Below, piece after piece: positions 50,618-61,963 of a DNA stretch of 64,000 nucleotides. The stretch comes from Hyperoplus lanceolatus. Taxonomy: Eukaryota > Chordata > Actinopteri > Uranoscopiformes > Ammodytidae. The translations under genes were made by a program, and so were the position numbers. Below the pieces are notes generated by a model. That model was given only the letters and a program-made list of their open reading frames with translations, was not told the DNA's origin and made no database searches. The number at the start of each line of letters is the position of its first letter. Position 1 is the stretch's first letter. The DNA is taken from NCBI GenBank assembly GCA_026929865.2, contig CM049405.1, positions 24,130,001-24,194,000 on the forward strand, given 5' to 3'.

Positions 50618-50853
50618 GCCAAACTTCTAACTAACGGAAATAACTAAATGGATATCTAACTAACTAACCAACTAACTAACTATATCTATCTAAACAACTA
50701 TCCTATATCGTAAGTAATCTAATATAAATCTATTTACTAATCTATTCTGCTAGAGCCTATCTAATGTGTAATTATTCTTTCTAGTATATCTTTTCTCTCT
50801 CTCTGTATCTCTTACCAACCTTAACAACCCACAATGTTTGTTTTACCACTTGC

Positions 50854-50861
50854 CTTTTATA
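50854..50861 (-). promoter_or_regulatory. TATA box of the transposase gene
   Basis: The minus strand reads TATAAAAG, about 240 bp upstream of the transposase ATG at 50617. This would place transcription start near 50825. Confidence 0.55.
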
Positions 50862-51122
50862 GTAGGTGATCAATGTAAATGAGATGCAGGTGTGTACAGT
50901 TGTGTGTGCCGTGTAAAGTTTGGTAGCCTATGGCCTACTTTATCTAATGAATAAAATTATTTCATTTTAATAAGCCTATATAATTACAGTTCGGAAATAA
51001 AAACATTTCTATTTAAAATTGGAAAGGGAAAGAGGCAAGTTATTTTATTTATCTATTTTTATTGCAAATAAACATTACAGCATAAAAAATACAGGTTGAT
51101 TGAAAACAGACGCGCTGGGCTG

Positions 51123-51130
51123 TGACGTCA
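51123..51130. promoter_or_regulatory. CRE-type site TGACGTCA
   Basis: A perfect palindromic cyclic-AMP response element lies about 265 bp upstream of the transposase TATA box. A half-site-like TGACGTGC lies near the left end (about 45981), and two AACGTCA motifs occur in the left subterminal repeats. Binding by CREB/ATF proteins is inferred from the motif. Confidence 0.4.
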
Positions 51131-51314
51131 TCAAGTCAGCTTCTGTCCCAACTGCAAAATAGCGTCCCGTCCTTGGAAGTCTGTTCTTCCAAGTCGAACT
51201 CCGGAGTCCGGACTTGCAAGGACACAAGTCTGTACTTTGGTGTACTTGGTTTTGAGAAACGGCCTATGTTTCTATGTTTACTCTTTAGATTATTTTGCCA
51301 AAAACACTTGGCGT

Positions 51315-51757
51315 GTTGTGATAGCTCAAGGTTGGACCCAAAAGCAGAATAGATACCAGGTAGTCAGTTTAGAACAATGTTTATTTAGGCAGGCAGGCAG
51401 GACACTGGACGGCTGAATGGTGTGGCGAGCAGAGACAAGTGGAAATCCGGAAACCCGCAGGCAGGCGAGCAGGAAAGGCGAACACCGGAGGCACCACTCT
51501 GGTACGTAGTAGACTCTGGCGCTGAATGACTGGAGTCCACAGGTTTAAATAGGGAGCCCTGATTAGCCCAACGATCCACACCTGGAAACAGCCTGCCCTG
51601 ATTAGCCCAACGATCCACACCTGGAACAGCCTGCCCTGTAGTGCCACCACGCCCACATGCCAACAGGGAGGTAGATACGTAGAACACAAAGAGGAGAGAC
51701 AGACAAGGGAAAACACACACAGGAGAAGGAGAGACTGCCAAGCTGTGAGTCATGACA
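51315..51757 (-). mobile_element. solo LTR of a retrotransposon
   Basis: On the minus strand the 443-bp unit begins TGTCATGACTCACAGCTT and ends GAGCTATCACAAC. The 6-bp duplication TGGCGT flanks it at 51309-51314 and 51758-51763. It has LTR order: a TATTTAAA box (minus, near 51547), then a stretch containing AATAAA (near 51380), then the U5-like end. A tandem pair of about 40 bp (CCCTGATTAGCCCAACGATC core) lies at 51558-51640. No internal region or second LTR is present, so it is a solo LTR left by recombination. Ty3/Gypsy origin is likely but not shown. Confidence 0.75.
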
Positions 51758-51944
51758 TGGCGTTCATACAGTAGCTTCTGTGCAAATCATAATATAGTTG
51801 AACTTTTTTCCTGGAAACTTGAAGTTCGAAACTATGAGACAAATCTACGGAAAAGTCACAGAATATGGCAACATGGTGCAACACTCTATTGAAAGAGGGG
51901 GGCACAATGTCTTAGTGGTGATGGAAAAGGAGGGTTTATAAAAT

Positions 51945-52133
51945 AGGCCCGCTTTGTTTACATTCCCTTTGATGCATACCAGTTTACAGAGCCTAGGCTG
52001 TTCATTAACACTTTATTTTCTTTTCAGCGCACACAGGACGGACAGGTAGCAGATCGTGAGGAGATTTTCACTGATTTTGACATAAAGTAATTTGTCATTA
52101 AACTTTCTCAAGAATTGTTTACCCCACCTTTAA
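51945..52133 (+). repeat. single arm of the 41 kb fold-back MITE
   Basis: The sequence parallels the right half of 40890-41208: CAGTTTACAGAGCCTAGGCT, TTAACACTTTATTTTCTTTT, CAGCGCACACAGG, ACAGGTAGCAGATCGTGAGG and the tip CCCCACCTTTAA. Only one half is present. Confidence 0.65.
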
Positions 52134-52250
52134 GGTTCATAATGTGTTATGCTCACTACACTTTGGACTTCCACATAATACAAGCAAACAGTCGCCTGGC
52201 TGAAGGATGCACAATGTTGTGTGTGCCTGTGGTTTAAAGTTGGGGTTTAT

Positions 52251-52438
52251 GGGGGCGCCCTTAGCTCAGTTGGTAGGGCGTCCCCCCGGGCTGGGCCCAG
52301 CAGCAGACCCGGGTTTCGATTCCCACCCGCGGTCGTTCTCTGCATGTCACTCCCCTCTCTGCCCCATTTCAACTCTGTCTCTTATGCAATAAAGCATATA
52401 AATGCCCCAAAAAATATCTTAAAAAAAGAAAGAAAAAA
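52251..52438 (+). mobile_element. tRNA-derived SINE, full length with 15-bp duplication
   Basis: The head GGGGGCGCCCTTAGCTCAGT includes a polymerase III A box (TAGCTCAGTTGG, 52262-52273), with a B-box-like GGTTTCGATTCC at 52312-52323. A tRNA-unrelated body follows, ending in CAATAAAGC and an A-rich tail. A perfect 15-bp duplication, AAAGTTGGGGTTTAT, flanks it at 52236-52250 and 52439-52453, so the insertion is probably recent. A truncated relative lies at 1061-1194. Confidence 0.95.
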
Positions 52439-52453
52439 AAAGTTGGGGTTTAT

Positions 52454-55400
52454 TGGCGTTGTTGTAGAAATAGCTTCTGTGTACTTATTTTGTGATAGTA
52501 GTGACGGTAATATTGAAAGTGTTTAGGTGATGGAGGAGTGTGCTATCTTTCTACACAGCTTCTGTCTGCAGTATCACTTCAGATCTTAGTATGGGTTTTC
52601 CAAAAAGGCAATCTTTTCTCTGTAAATGTTTGAAAAAGCAATTCAGATGTTACAGTGCTTGAAATGATATATCTATATGTGCAGCCTGTTCAGTGTGTGT
52701 GCTGAAAGTGCATTCCAGATCATTGAGATTTCTGTTTAGCTTCAGCTGAGTGCAGTAATGCAATGTGTTTCACTTTATAGATGGACATTATCATTAGAAA
52801 CCAATCGTGTCATGTTGATCCATACAACCAAAGTGATTGCGATAACTAGAGGTGGGCGGATACAAGTAACTCACGATACAATACTTTGACTATATTTGGC
52901 CCTCAATCAGATTTGTTAGGGTCCAATCTGTGAATCACAACACTGTACAACACATTTCTTTGTGCACCTTTAAATAGTGATTTTCAAAATAGCTAAAGGG
53001 GTAGTCCGTTCTACAGAACACCTTCATGTTGTAATATAACGATAAACCGCAATATGTTTTTTTTGTCCCACTCATAATAACTGACTTTTAAATGACATAT
53101 TATCCAAAGAAAGGGCATCCATGTCTAAACAGTCTACTTACGTTTCACCCAAATTTGAATCAGAGAACCTGGATTTAAGCCGTCAAAATGAAAGCATAAC
53201 AATTATTTTTAATTCTCTGCCTGCAGCTTTCTGAGCCTATTTTTGTCCGGAATCATGAAGCAAGATTAGCCAGCTGTCTTCTGGTTTAAATTGGGGTTTG
53301 TGGCATCACAAACGTGGATCAATCAAACCAGGTCCTGCATGGCAAAACGTGTGAACTACAGGTCAGTCTCTTCACTGGATAACTCATCATTCATTGTTCA
53401 TGTTTACGGATCACTATGCCTTTAATGCCAATTATCTTTGAGATACAATAACAATTGGTTGAACAATCATGGGTCCTCTTCAGAGGAATCAATGATGGTT
53501 GTGGTTGCATATTGATTTTGTTGATTTTCCAAACCTGTCTCCAACAGATTCTTTATATTACTAATTTGTGTAACATTGTTATCGGGGAAATCTCAGCGGA
53601 TCATATTCAAGGTCAATATTTTTCCACTGAGGAAAGTGTTCTGTTTTAGTCCTAGTTTTGACTTTGTTCAGGTTTACAATAAAAGCATGGGTATCATGTT
53701 TCGAACTCAACTTACTTCTTTTTTTTTAAGACCACCACTTTTCAAAACATTAAAGAATACTTCAGCGATGTAGAAAGCTGCTCCTATGTCGGAATAAAAA
53801 TCTCAATTGACGCAGCAAAACTGTGTGCAAAAATATTGTCTTCTAGAGCTGACTACACACTCTTCTTTTTTCAAATAGCTTCAAGCAGAGATGAGGAGCG
53901 GGCTACAGAGGGTAGCCCTGGTAGGCTCACAGACGTTTTTTATGCTAAGGTAAGCAAACTACTTGTGGTAGCTTTTGGTATTTAAATGGTGCATGTTTGC
54001 TCACATGCAGACTGTGAAGTGTGTTCAAGCTTTGTGTTGAAGTTGTTTTTGGATAAAGGCCCATGATCTCACAATAACAGGACGTTATAGGCAGCAAAAA
54101 ATGAGAGCATTGCCTCAGCGTGGTAGCTGTCTTGCTATCATATTTGTTGTCCATGGGCCAAGCAGCAGGTGGGCCACAATTCTGCCTTCACTGTAATTGG
54201 TCAATAACACAGACATCTGTATATCAAATTTAATCTAATCCTTGGAATGAGCAGGTAAATAATAAACGTTGGCCGTTCTATTGTTGTACATTGGGAAAAT
54301 AAATGAACTATTTACTTGCTATGTGTGTTATACGGTAGATCCCAGGTGGTATTTTACCACTGAATCACCTATGCATATCCATGATACACATTTTTCATCA
54401 ATCTTGTTTATTATAATCATACGGTGAACATGATTCCATGCATGGTTTTGTAATTTCATCAGTGCCCAAGAAATGAGAACCCTGTACGCCCCCCATGGAG
54501 ATGGCGATGATGAACTTTATTATAGGCTATATGTTGTGAACAATATGGATGTACATGCAAACTAAAAAGCAATTCCAAACAATTTGTAATGATTTGGTTT
54601 AACCTTACATGTGTATAGAAATGACACATCACTTCAAGTGAATGTGACTCAAATGTCTGTTCAACAAATCAACACAGGGGGTTGAATGCTATTTGCAGTC
54701 AGTTTTGAAGGGTTTGGATTTATGCAGAATACACGTGTTAAATTGTTGATTTCAGAAATGTACGCATTCAATTTTTTCGTAACTGCTTAAAGTAGCTACA
54801 AAGAGCTTTCTATGTTGCTGAATGAAGCGGAACCTTTGGATGAAAGAGGTAGTGATTCTACGACACCAGCGCCTAATTGTGTGCCGGTGTCGCATGCATT
54901 TGTTTAAGACACAAGTGAAAGAGAGACAGCGGGATGTATCGCAAATGTATTGTATTTATATGTGACTATGTCGGATTAATAACAGTAATATGACAATGGT
55001 GAAGCAAAGTAAACTTTGATTGTGCAGCGTTTAGGATATTCAGGTCTGCGTGCCATAATTCATTTAATAATAATTTTATTTAAGTATTGTGTTCCAATTT
55101 TCTTTTTAAAATACATTTTGTTCCAACATTGCAACACATAAACCTGAATAGCATTGGTGTTTGGAGTGACTTTAAGTCCAAGTAGATACAAGTCCTCCGC
55201 CCTGAAGCCCTTTATAACATCAAACACTTAGAAAAGCTAAACAATTTGGGATTTACAGTGTGCCTATCAGTTACACACACACACATGCACGCACGCACAA
55301 ACACACACATAAACACACACAAGCTAATTCTCAGAAGAAAATATTGTATAATCGATAGATCATGAGATTTTGTTAAGAGCTATGAAAAAGCCAGTTTATG

Positions 55401-55704
55401 AAGTATATTTTGTCAACCATGACGCTTGACTGTGCGGCACGTACCAGACCATTTCTTGTCTGGTCTGCTTACTTTATGACTGAAAGCACATCAACAGCAC
55501 CAATGACGTGTGTGTTATTGATGTACATATGGCATCCCGCAGAGAGCAATATTGTGACAGCTTTGTCACAAATGCTCAATAACAATTAGATAGATGGATG
55601 ATGGATAGGTAACAATCCTGCTGCTACTTAAAGGATAGAAAGGAGGGGACTGAGTAAACAACACAATTATATTTTGTATCTCTTTTTGTGAGTTGAGTCT
55701 CACT

Positions 55705-55758
<54 letters not shown>

Positions 55759-58700
55759 TTGTTGGGTGGTGTAACAATCCTAGCAGGCTATCTTCATCTG
55801 TAAAGATAGTTAAATAGATTTAAATGCAAAGGAACACACAAACCTGACTGCAAGGCATACATGTCCTAATCAATCGGCCTATAGGCAAACAAAGTACCTT
55901 TTGATAAGCTGTAATGAGTAGGGAGGTCTCCGAAGGGCCACTGCAATTGACATAAACATGCAATAAGCAGTACTGCAGTTAAAGCCTGCAGCTTCATGCA
56001 GGTTTCATGTTGAACAAACATTGATAATACTGACCTGATCAACCATACAGAAACATCTCAAGAACACTTTCAGGAATCTTCTTCAAGCTTCGCACAAATG
56101 TCCACTCTGACCCAAGGAGGAATTGATATATATTTTGCAGTAATGGTTATAGTAAAGAGTATTACATGTCCTCTTCCGAAAATCACTGCTTTAAGTTGAA
56201 TTCACAGTAAAAACATTTTTTTTGTGTTTTCTTCTTAAGCTGTATACATGTGTACAAACAATGCAAATCATTTTGCCCTCAATATATATGTTCTTTCATG
56301 CAGCATCCGTCTATGCCATTAACTGGGCCTCTGCATTTTATTAAGACTTAAAGGACTAAAAAGCTTTGTGGTCACATGAGGGCAGCAGAAACAAGTTGTT
56401 AACACTACAATGACATATCACCACCTTTTGAGTTCATGAGACAAACTTGATGGTCACTCTCTACAGGACAACATCACTGTTCAAATGGGACTTTTACTGT
56501 CCATCTGATGATGTAAGTCTAAAGGTGCGAACACACTAGGCACTTTACACGCGTAAGATTTACGTGAATGTTGCTTTATCATTTTGTGTCAAAAATGGTT
56601 ATATGCGCGTAACGTGCCTAGTCTGCCTCCCGATATTGTATTTCCCTAATCAACCATGGCTGCTATCAGACCCGACCCGTGCATGTCCGCACAAAAACAA
56701 AAACAACACGGCCAACAACTGTGCCAAAAGACAAACTGAACAGCACAAATAGCCTAGCATTAAAACAGCATTGCATATTCACGGCAGCTACATAACAAAC
56801 ACAGTTACAGCAGCATCGGTGCACAGCGGCACAACATAAAGGCAAGTAGTCAAAATTACCCTACCTGGCTGTGACAGGGGACCGTGACAGGGGACCGTGG
56901 CTGGCGTAGATCAACACCGGTGCTTCGTGTACTTGTCGTGAAAGTCCCGCGGACATAGTCGTCATGTTTGGGTTCATAATATGAGGCGCTAGGTTCAGCA
57001 CTATGGATCCCTGTTACATTGTTTTCAAGTTGTCATTTGATACATTGCTCTGCCAAACACATTTATTACAGCGGCATTTGATAAGGGAACCACTTCACTA
57101 TAATATAAGGCTACATTCCATGGGCTAATTTTGCTTATTTATTTTTTTAATTTGTAGATTTCCCGTGATTGCATCATGTGCTTTTCCAGCATGTGATGAT
57201 GCCTTGATGTTTCAAGGTCGACCGCACAGTCAAGATAAGGGACAAGTGTAGAGAGTGAGAATTATGATGCTGATAAATCACTCAGTGCATATCGTAGCTG
57301 TAAATGAAAGCCGCAATCCAGAAAGCTTTCGATAAAAAAAAAATACATGTTTATTTCCTGTGATCACAACAAGCAGTGATTATTCATAGACAGCTCTGGG
57401 ATTTGATATCCACACCCCAACACCTTCCTAATGCATATGCCTTAAGAGCCCCATACTCTAATAGCCCTTATTTAAATTCATTAGAAGTGCATGTATACCC
57501 AGCCATTTCAAAGCATGTAATTCTCTTTACCCATTAGTGCATGCTCTTAATGTGCTCCGCTACACATATTTATATAATCATGTTGTAGCAACATTTAAAT
57601 GGCAAGTATGTGTATTATATGGCACACTTGTTGACAAGTTAATTCAATGACACTTAAGAGAAAAGAATGCAAGCATAAAAAGCAATAAATTAAAGAGGAG
57701 ACAAAAGTGTGTTTGAAAATGATCAAACGTAGTATTTACCATGGGCTTTATAAAGTAAAGTAGGAATGTCCTCTTAATGGAACTCTTTTGTATGTGGTTA
57801 TCATATATTAACACAACATGCCATATGCAAATAAAGCATCCGGACATTTAGGATACTTAAGGTATAGACTTTACAAACAGTAACCATCTACAGGATTCAC
57901 TATTTGTAGGTCTAAATGTAAGTCTTAATGCTACCATGCTTGTTGCCCATCAGTAAATGGCAGATAAAGTTACTATGCGGTTAGTTAGTTTGTGATTGCA
58001 ATTAGCCAAACAGAGCTGGAGGAGTGTGAATATGAGACCTACATGTAGCACATGCATTTTTGAGTTATAAGAACAATCGTTTGTAACATAGTATGGCCTG
58101 ATTTGGTTTCAATCTCTTTTAAAAAAAGTACACTTCAGAGCTATAATAGTCAAATTAAAGTGTAGCTTTGGTAAAATGATGATTGCTCTGCCCAGCAAAT
58201 TCAGTGTAAGCATCATAACACAATACACGGGCCATCTGTGATGGTTAACTGCTTTGCTAATTTAAAAATCCAACACTGAGTCAGTCTCCACCATTTTTCA
58301 GACTCTGATTAACCGCTTAATACATCACATCTCTATTCTTCTACCTTCTTTGTCAATCTTATAACATCATGTATTGTAGAACACATCTCTATTTAAGAGA
58401 GTGGCATGTCTTCGTTTGCAATGTATTGATTTCCTTTGCAAAAACTTCCTTCTGTCTTCCAGATTCACACACACATACATACACACACATGCACACGCAC
58501 ACACACACACCTAACTATTTGCCTCAACTCTTGTTATCCATACTTGCTGATGCTAACTACCGGTTAAGCTTCCTTGTTACTTAGGAGGATACAAATCAGC
58601 ATAATTGAGAGCAGATGGCGTGGAAGTATGTGTGTGTATGTGTAGTTGTGGACTGGGGGGGGGGCACATTACAGGACATTTGTACCTGAATGAGGCCTGT

Positions 58701-60354
58701 GTTACGAGCTGAAGTGGTGCCTCCATGGAGCCAGCTGCGCGTCAGATAATAAGGCAAGCCTTAACGGTTCCTGGCTGCGCTATTCCATTTAACAACCGTT
58801 GCATTGGGAACAGGTGAGGAAGAAAGCTACTGTAAAAGACCCAAAAAACTAATGATGAGTGACATTTTGCCGACATGAAGCCGCGTGCAACATGTTGCAG
58901 TGTTAACGGGATGGGGGAAAATAACTAGCCGCCTCTCCTTAAGAGTCCTGAAATGCCGACTGCATTAGGCTGTCATTATGAATGCAAAGCTGCACGCACT
59001 CACCGAGCCCCCCAGCATCCATAACCATTATCGTATCCTGTGAGCCATGGACAAAGCTGAAAGTCAACCAGGCGGAGTGGCTTGCAATGTGCTTTGCAAT
59101 TAATATGCGCTCATTCCCGCATGAGGTGTTCTCTGCCATCTCAGTCCCATAGGCCTCTCTGTGTAGAATTGGCCTAATACAGGATACACCGCTGAATATA
59201 TAACAATTACAATATGTTGAACGTCTGACAAAAAAAGCCAAGGAGAAAGAAAGTGGGTTCCCGTACAGAACAAAGTATTTTTCTTTTCAATCTTCAATGG
59301 GATGATTTTGGTACAATCGCTAATTCTCCCTGTTTTTGATTTTAGCGATGTGTTATAAATGCATGCATCATCGTCCACATTGATGCTGCTTGATGCACTA
59401 TATCACAAAGCTCTACTTTTTATAACTGCTGATGGGTTTCATCTCACTGTATGTTATATCATGTATTGGGCTGACCTTGTCATACCATTCGAAGAGAACA
59501 ACACTGTCTTTTGTTTTTTTTTTTACAAGGCCTTATGTGGCAAGCTGCCTATGTATCTGTCTTCGCTGCTAAGTGTCACCAACACAACATATCACAGATT
59601 GGATTGTATGATGATATTGCTTATATGTAATGTAATTATTGGATAGTTTTTATGTTTGTAAAAAAGGACATGCTCTCAATGGCCTTCCCTTGAAAAAAAG
59701 GTTATAATAATACATTAAAAAAAACTGAATAACATGGACATAGACTCTTACTTACAACACAGTCCGAGGGGCAATTGACAAGGCTGTCAAATAAAAAGAT
59801 ATTTATGTTTATTTTCAACTCAAACCCGATTTCAAAGTTCCCTTTGCGGTTGTAAATGATCAGAAAAAGTCCAATCTCCCGATAATTATTTTCCTCCTCT
59901 CTCCTCTTCCAGTTGGGCGAAAGGAAATGACTTATTTAGGCCAGGAGATGAAAGGATGAGGTATAAGACCAGGGATACTTCACAGGGCTGGCTGTGTGAT
60001 GTGTGTGTTTGAAGCGAATGCACACAGAACCTTTCAAAGACATCTGGAGACCGAATCGCCACTGGCACTGTGTTGCCATGGCAGCCACGTGTCTGCTTGC
60101 TCCATCCTCCACTCCACTTTTTTTTACCCTAAGCAACCTCTGGTTAGAAATAATAATGTAATAAAATAGGAAAGCTAAAGTAGATCCAATGTTGGATTGG
60201 AGAGACATATGGTGAAATTATGGTGTATTACCGCAGCAGGTAATGTCTCCAGCAATTTCAGTCACTGTATAAAGAAAAACGTCATTCCATGGCACTTTGA
60301 ATACAATGCTTAGGTGAGACAAGGTAGGCAAAAATTATTTGTTTCAAGCACTGG
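52454..60354. other. non-coding DNA with microsatellites
   Basis: No gene is recognised across about 7.9 kb. It holds a (TG)n array at 55707-55757, a CA-rich patch near 58465-58512 and a G run near 58658-58667. A stretch near 56522-56640 beginning AAAGGTGCGAACACACTAGG may be a transposon end. The 58,860-59,220 part has balanced composition and is noted as a weak conserved-element candidate. Confidence 0.45.
55707..55757. repeat. (GT)n microsatellite
   Basis: A pure run of about 25 GT units. Confidence 0.96.
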
Positions 60355-60645
60355 TCAGTTTTGCGATTTTGGGCTATTTTGCTTCCATAACATGTCTTCT
60401 GTTATGAAATGTACATGTTGGAACCAAATGTACATTTAGTTCCAAAATGTACATTTGGCTAAAACCTTGCCTGTGTTTTCTGTCTGTATGTTTCTCTTAT
60501 ACAACCGCCTTTAACAGTGATCATCTCAACATTCATTTTTTTCAATACTCTGATCAAGGAATCTCAACCTCTAAGGCACTTATATCAACTTAACTTTGAA
60601 TAATCATTCCAAGCACTATTCAGAAGGTTAGTACTCGATTATTTG
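60355..60645 (-). repeat. family A repeat, inverted right block
   Basis: It matches 10250-10480 in the same orientation and 37450-37735 in reverse. GGCTATTTTGCTTCCATAAC, AATGTACATTTGG, CTTTAACAGTGATCATCTCA and CAGAAGGTTA are shared in order. Confidence 0.65.
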
Positions 60646-61074
60646 TTCATATGTTGTTGATTTATGATATAGGGGAGAGTGGCCTGAGTTGTGCGAGTGG
60701 GGAAGTTGTGCCACCCCTTGTTTCTAGAAAACCGTGGAAGAAATTGGAAATGTGACCATATATTTAAGAAGAGCCATCCATTTGACTCATCCTGTAAAGA
60801 AGGGAGACACAAGGAATAAGATATAAGCACATTTAAGCTAAAAACACTGTGTTTTGCCTTTCAAAGTAAAATTTCCATGATCAAGGTTTTTTGATTATTG
60901 TGTCTGAACAATTATAGACAAGTTTGAAAACATTTTAGTGCTTTAGTATGCTACACTTTAAGTCTATACAGTTAGCACAATGTCAGCCCTAAACTGCTGC
61001 ATCATGCTAATTAGCCAAAATTCTGGGGTTGGGGTGATTTGTGCCAAAGGGCCTAGGTAAGTTTTAAGTAAGTA

Positions 61075-61345
61075 AGTAAAATGTATTTATAAAAGCACAT
61101 TTATAACAGTTTGCACTGTCCAAAGTGCTGTACATTCAGTAGGTAAACAATGAAGGTAAAATCACAATAACAAAAATAAAAGACTTAAAGCCCATACATC
61201 CACATATAAACAACGATAGTAGTGCAGAGGTAAGATAGTTAATGGGGAAGAAAAGCCAGGGTGTACATATGGGTTTTGAGCCTTGATTTAAAGGCATAAA
61301 TGGAGGGGGAATCACATTTGTCAGGTGGCAGTTGGTTCCACAAGC
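61075..61345 (-). mobile_element. LINE 3' end fragment
   Basis: On the minus strand it encodes FKSRLKTHM and then a 3' UTR. It ends in a TTAC repeat (AAGTAAGTAAGTAA on +, 61065-61080). It is related to the fragment at 793-1058 and splits the TA-target transposon. Confidence 0.5.
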
Positions 61346-61396
61346 ACAGAGCAGCTAGTGCAAAGTAAATTTCTGAGAGTTGTGCCAGTGGCATGG

Positions 61397-61556
61397 CTGT
61401 ATACTCTGGTCACCAAAAAGAAATTGATCGTCTACAGTAGCTCAGAAGAGACTGAGATCTCCATTCCACATAACGATACCACTGACAAGAGTTCAGATGG
61501 CCAGAAAGATGATGATGGTGACTTTGTCATTGTGAGCTTTGCAGGTAAAACTAGAT
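61397..61556 (+). pseudogene. coding remnant inside the TA-target transposon
   Basis: The frame encodes SSSEETEISIPHNDTTDKSS and then DDDGDFVIVSFAGKTR. The acidic run followed by GDFVIVSF resembles carboxy-terminal ends of some fish transposase-like proteins, but the family is not named with confidence. The frame crosses a possible splice donor (GCAG|GTAAAA near 61544). No catalytic region remains. Confidence 0.35.
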
Positions 61557-61963
61557 CTGCTAGGCCTTGTTTAAGAAAATTGACCTTCAATCTTTGTAAA
61601 ATATTTACTTTATTTACATTAAATAAACCTTAAATAAGTAATTGTCTTATGGATTTGTCTTGCAGTACAGTTTATGAGATATATATATATCTATGGCACA
61701 ATTTACCCCATGGTATTCTCTCTTGTGGCACAACTTACACCACACCGGGGGCAAGTTGTGCCACAAGACAACTTTTTTTCCGAAAGCTATATTTCTTAAA
61801 CAGTTTATTCCAGATCCAAAGTTTTTATTGCCAGGAATGCACGCCAGGAATGCACACCATCCAGAAATATATGTACATATTTGAGTTGGAGACATAATTG
61901 TCAAGGCCTCACTTTAAAGTCACTTTGAGTAAAAATTGGCACATCTCTCCCCACTCTCTCCTA

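Larger units (their letters stand above)
45599..51264. mobile_element. Harbinger transposon, apparently complete
   Basis: The 5.7-kb unit holds two convergent genes, the hallmark of animal Harbinger elements: a Myb/SANT-like DNA-binding protein on + (47241-48193) and a HARBI1-like transposase on - (48956-50617). Candidate terminal inverted repeats are GGCACATTCTCAA at 45599-45611 and, on the minus strand, GGCCGTTTCTCAA at 51252-51264, agreeing at 10 of 13 bases. Further in, GACTTGTGTCCTTG (45799-45812) is matched by its complement near 51216-51230. The adjacent trinucleotides (TGT and TAT) do not agree, so the exact ends remain uncertain. The transposase frame is intact, which suggests recent activity. 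Confidence 0.85.
60672..61961 (+). mobile_element. decayed TA-target DNA transposon
   Basis: Terminal repeats GGGGAGAGTGG at 60672-60682 and, on the minus strand, GGAGAGAGTGG at 61951-61961 agree at 10 of 11 bases. A TA dinucleotide lies immediately outside both ends (60670-60671 and 61962-61963), as in the Tc1/mariner/pogo superfamily. A GTTGTGCCAC-type motif recurs in both orientations near 60703, 61690, 61726 and 61753. A coding remnant lies at 61397-61556, and a LINE 3' piece (61075-61345) is inserted inside. The family within the superfamily is not identified. Confidence 0.55.

Noticed and set aside
45599-51264. Domesticated host gene pair (HARBI1 and NAIF1-like)
   Set aside because: In vertebrates the domesticated pair is unlinked; convergent linkage with terminal and subterminal repeats points to a transposon.
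52251-52330. Functional tRNA gene
   Set aside because: A and B boxes are present, but no acceptor-stem or cloverleaf pairing holds, and the sequence continues as a SINE body with tail and target duplication.
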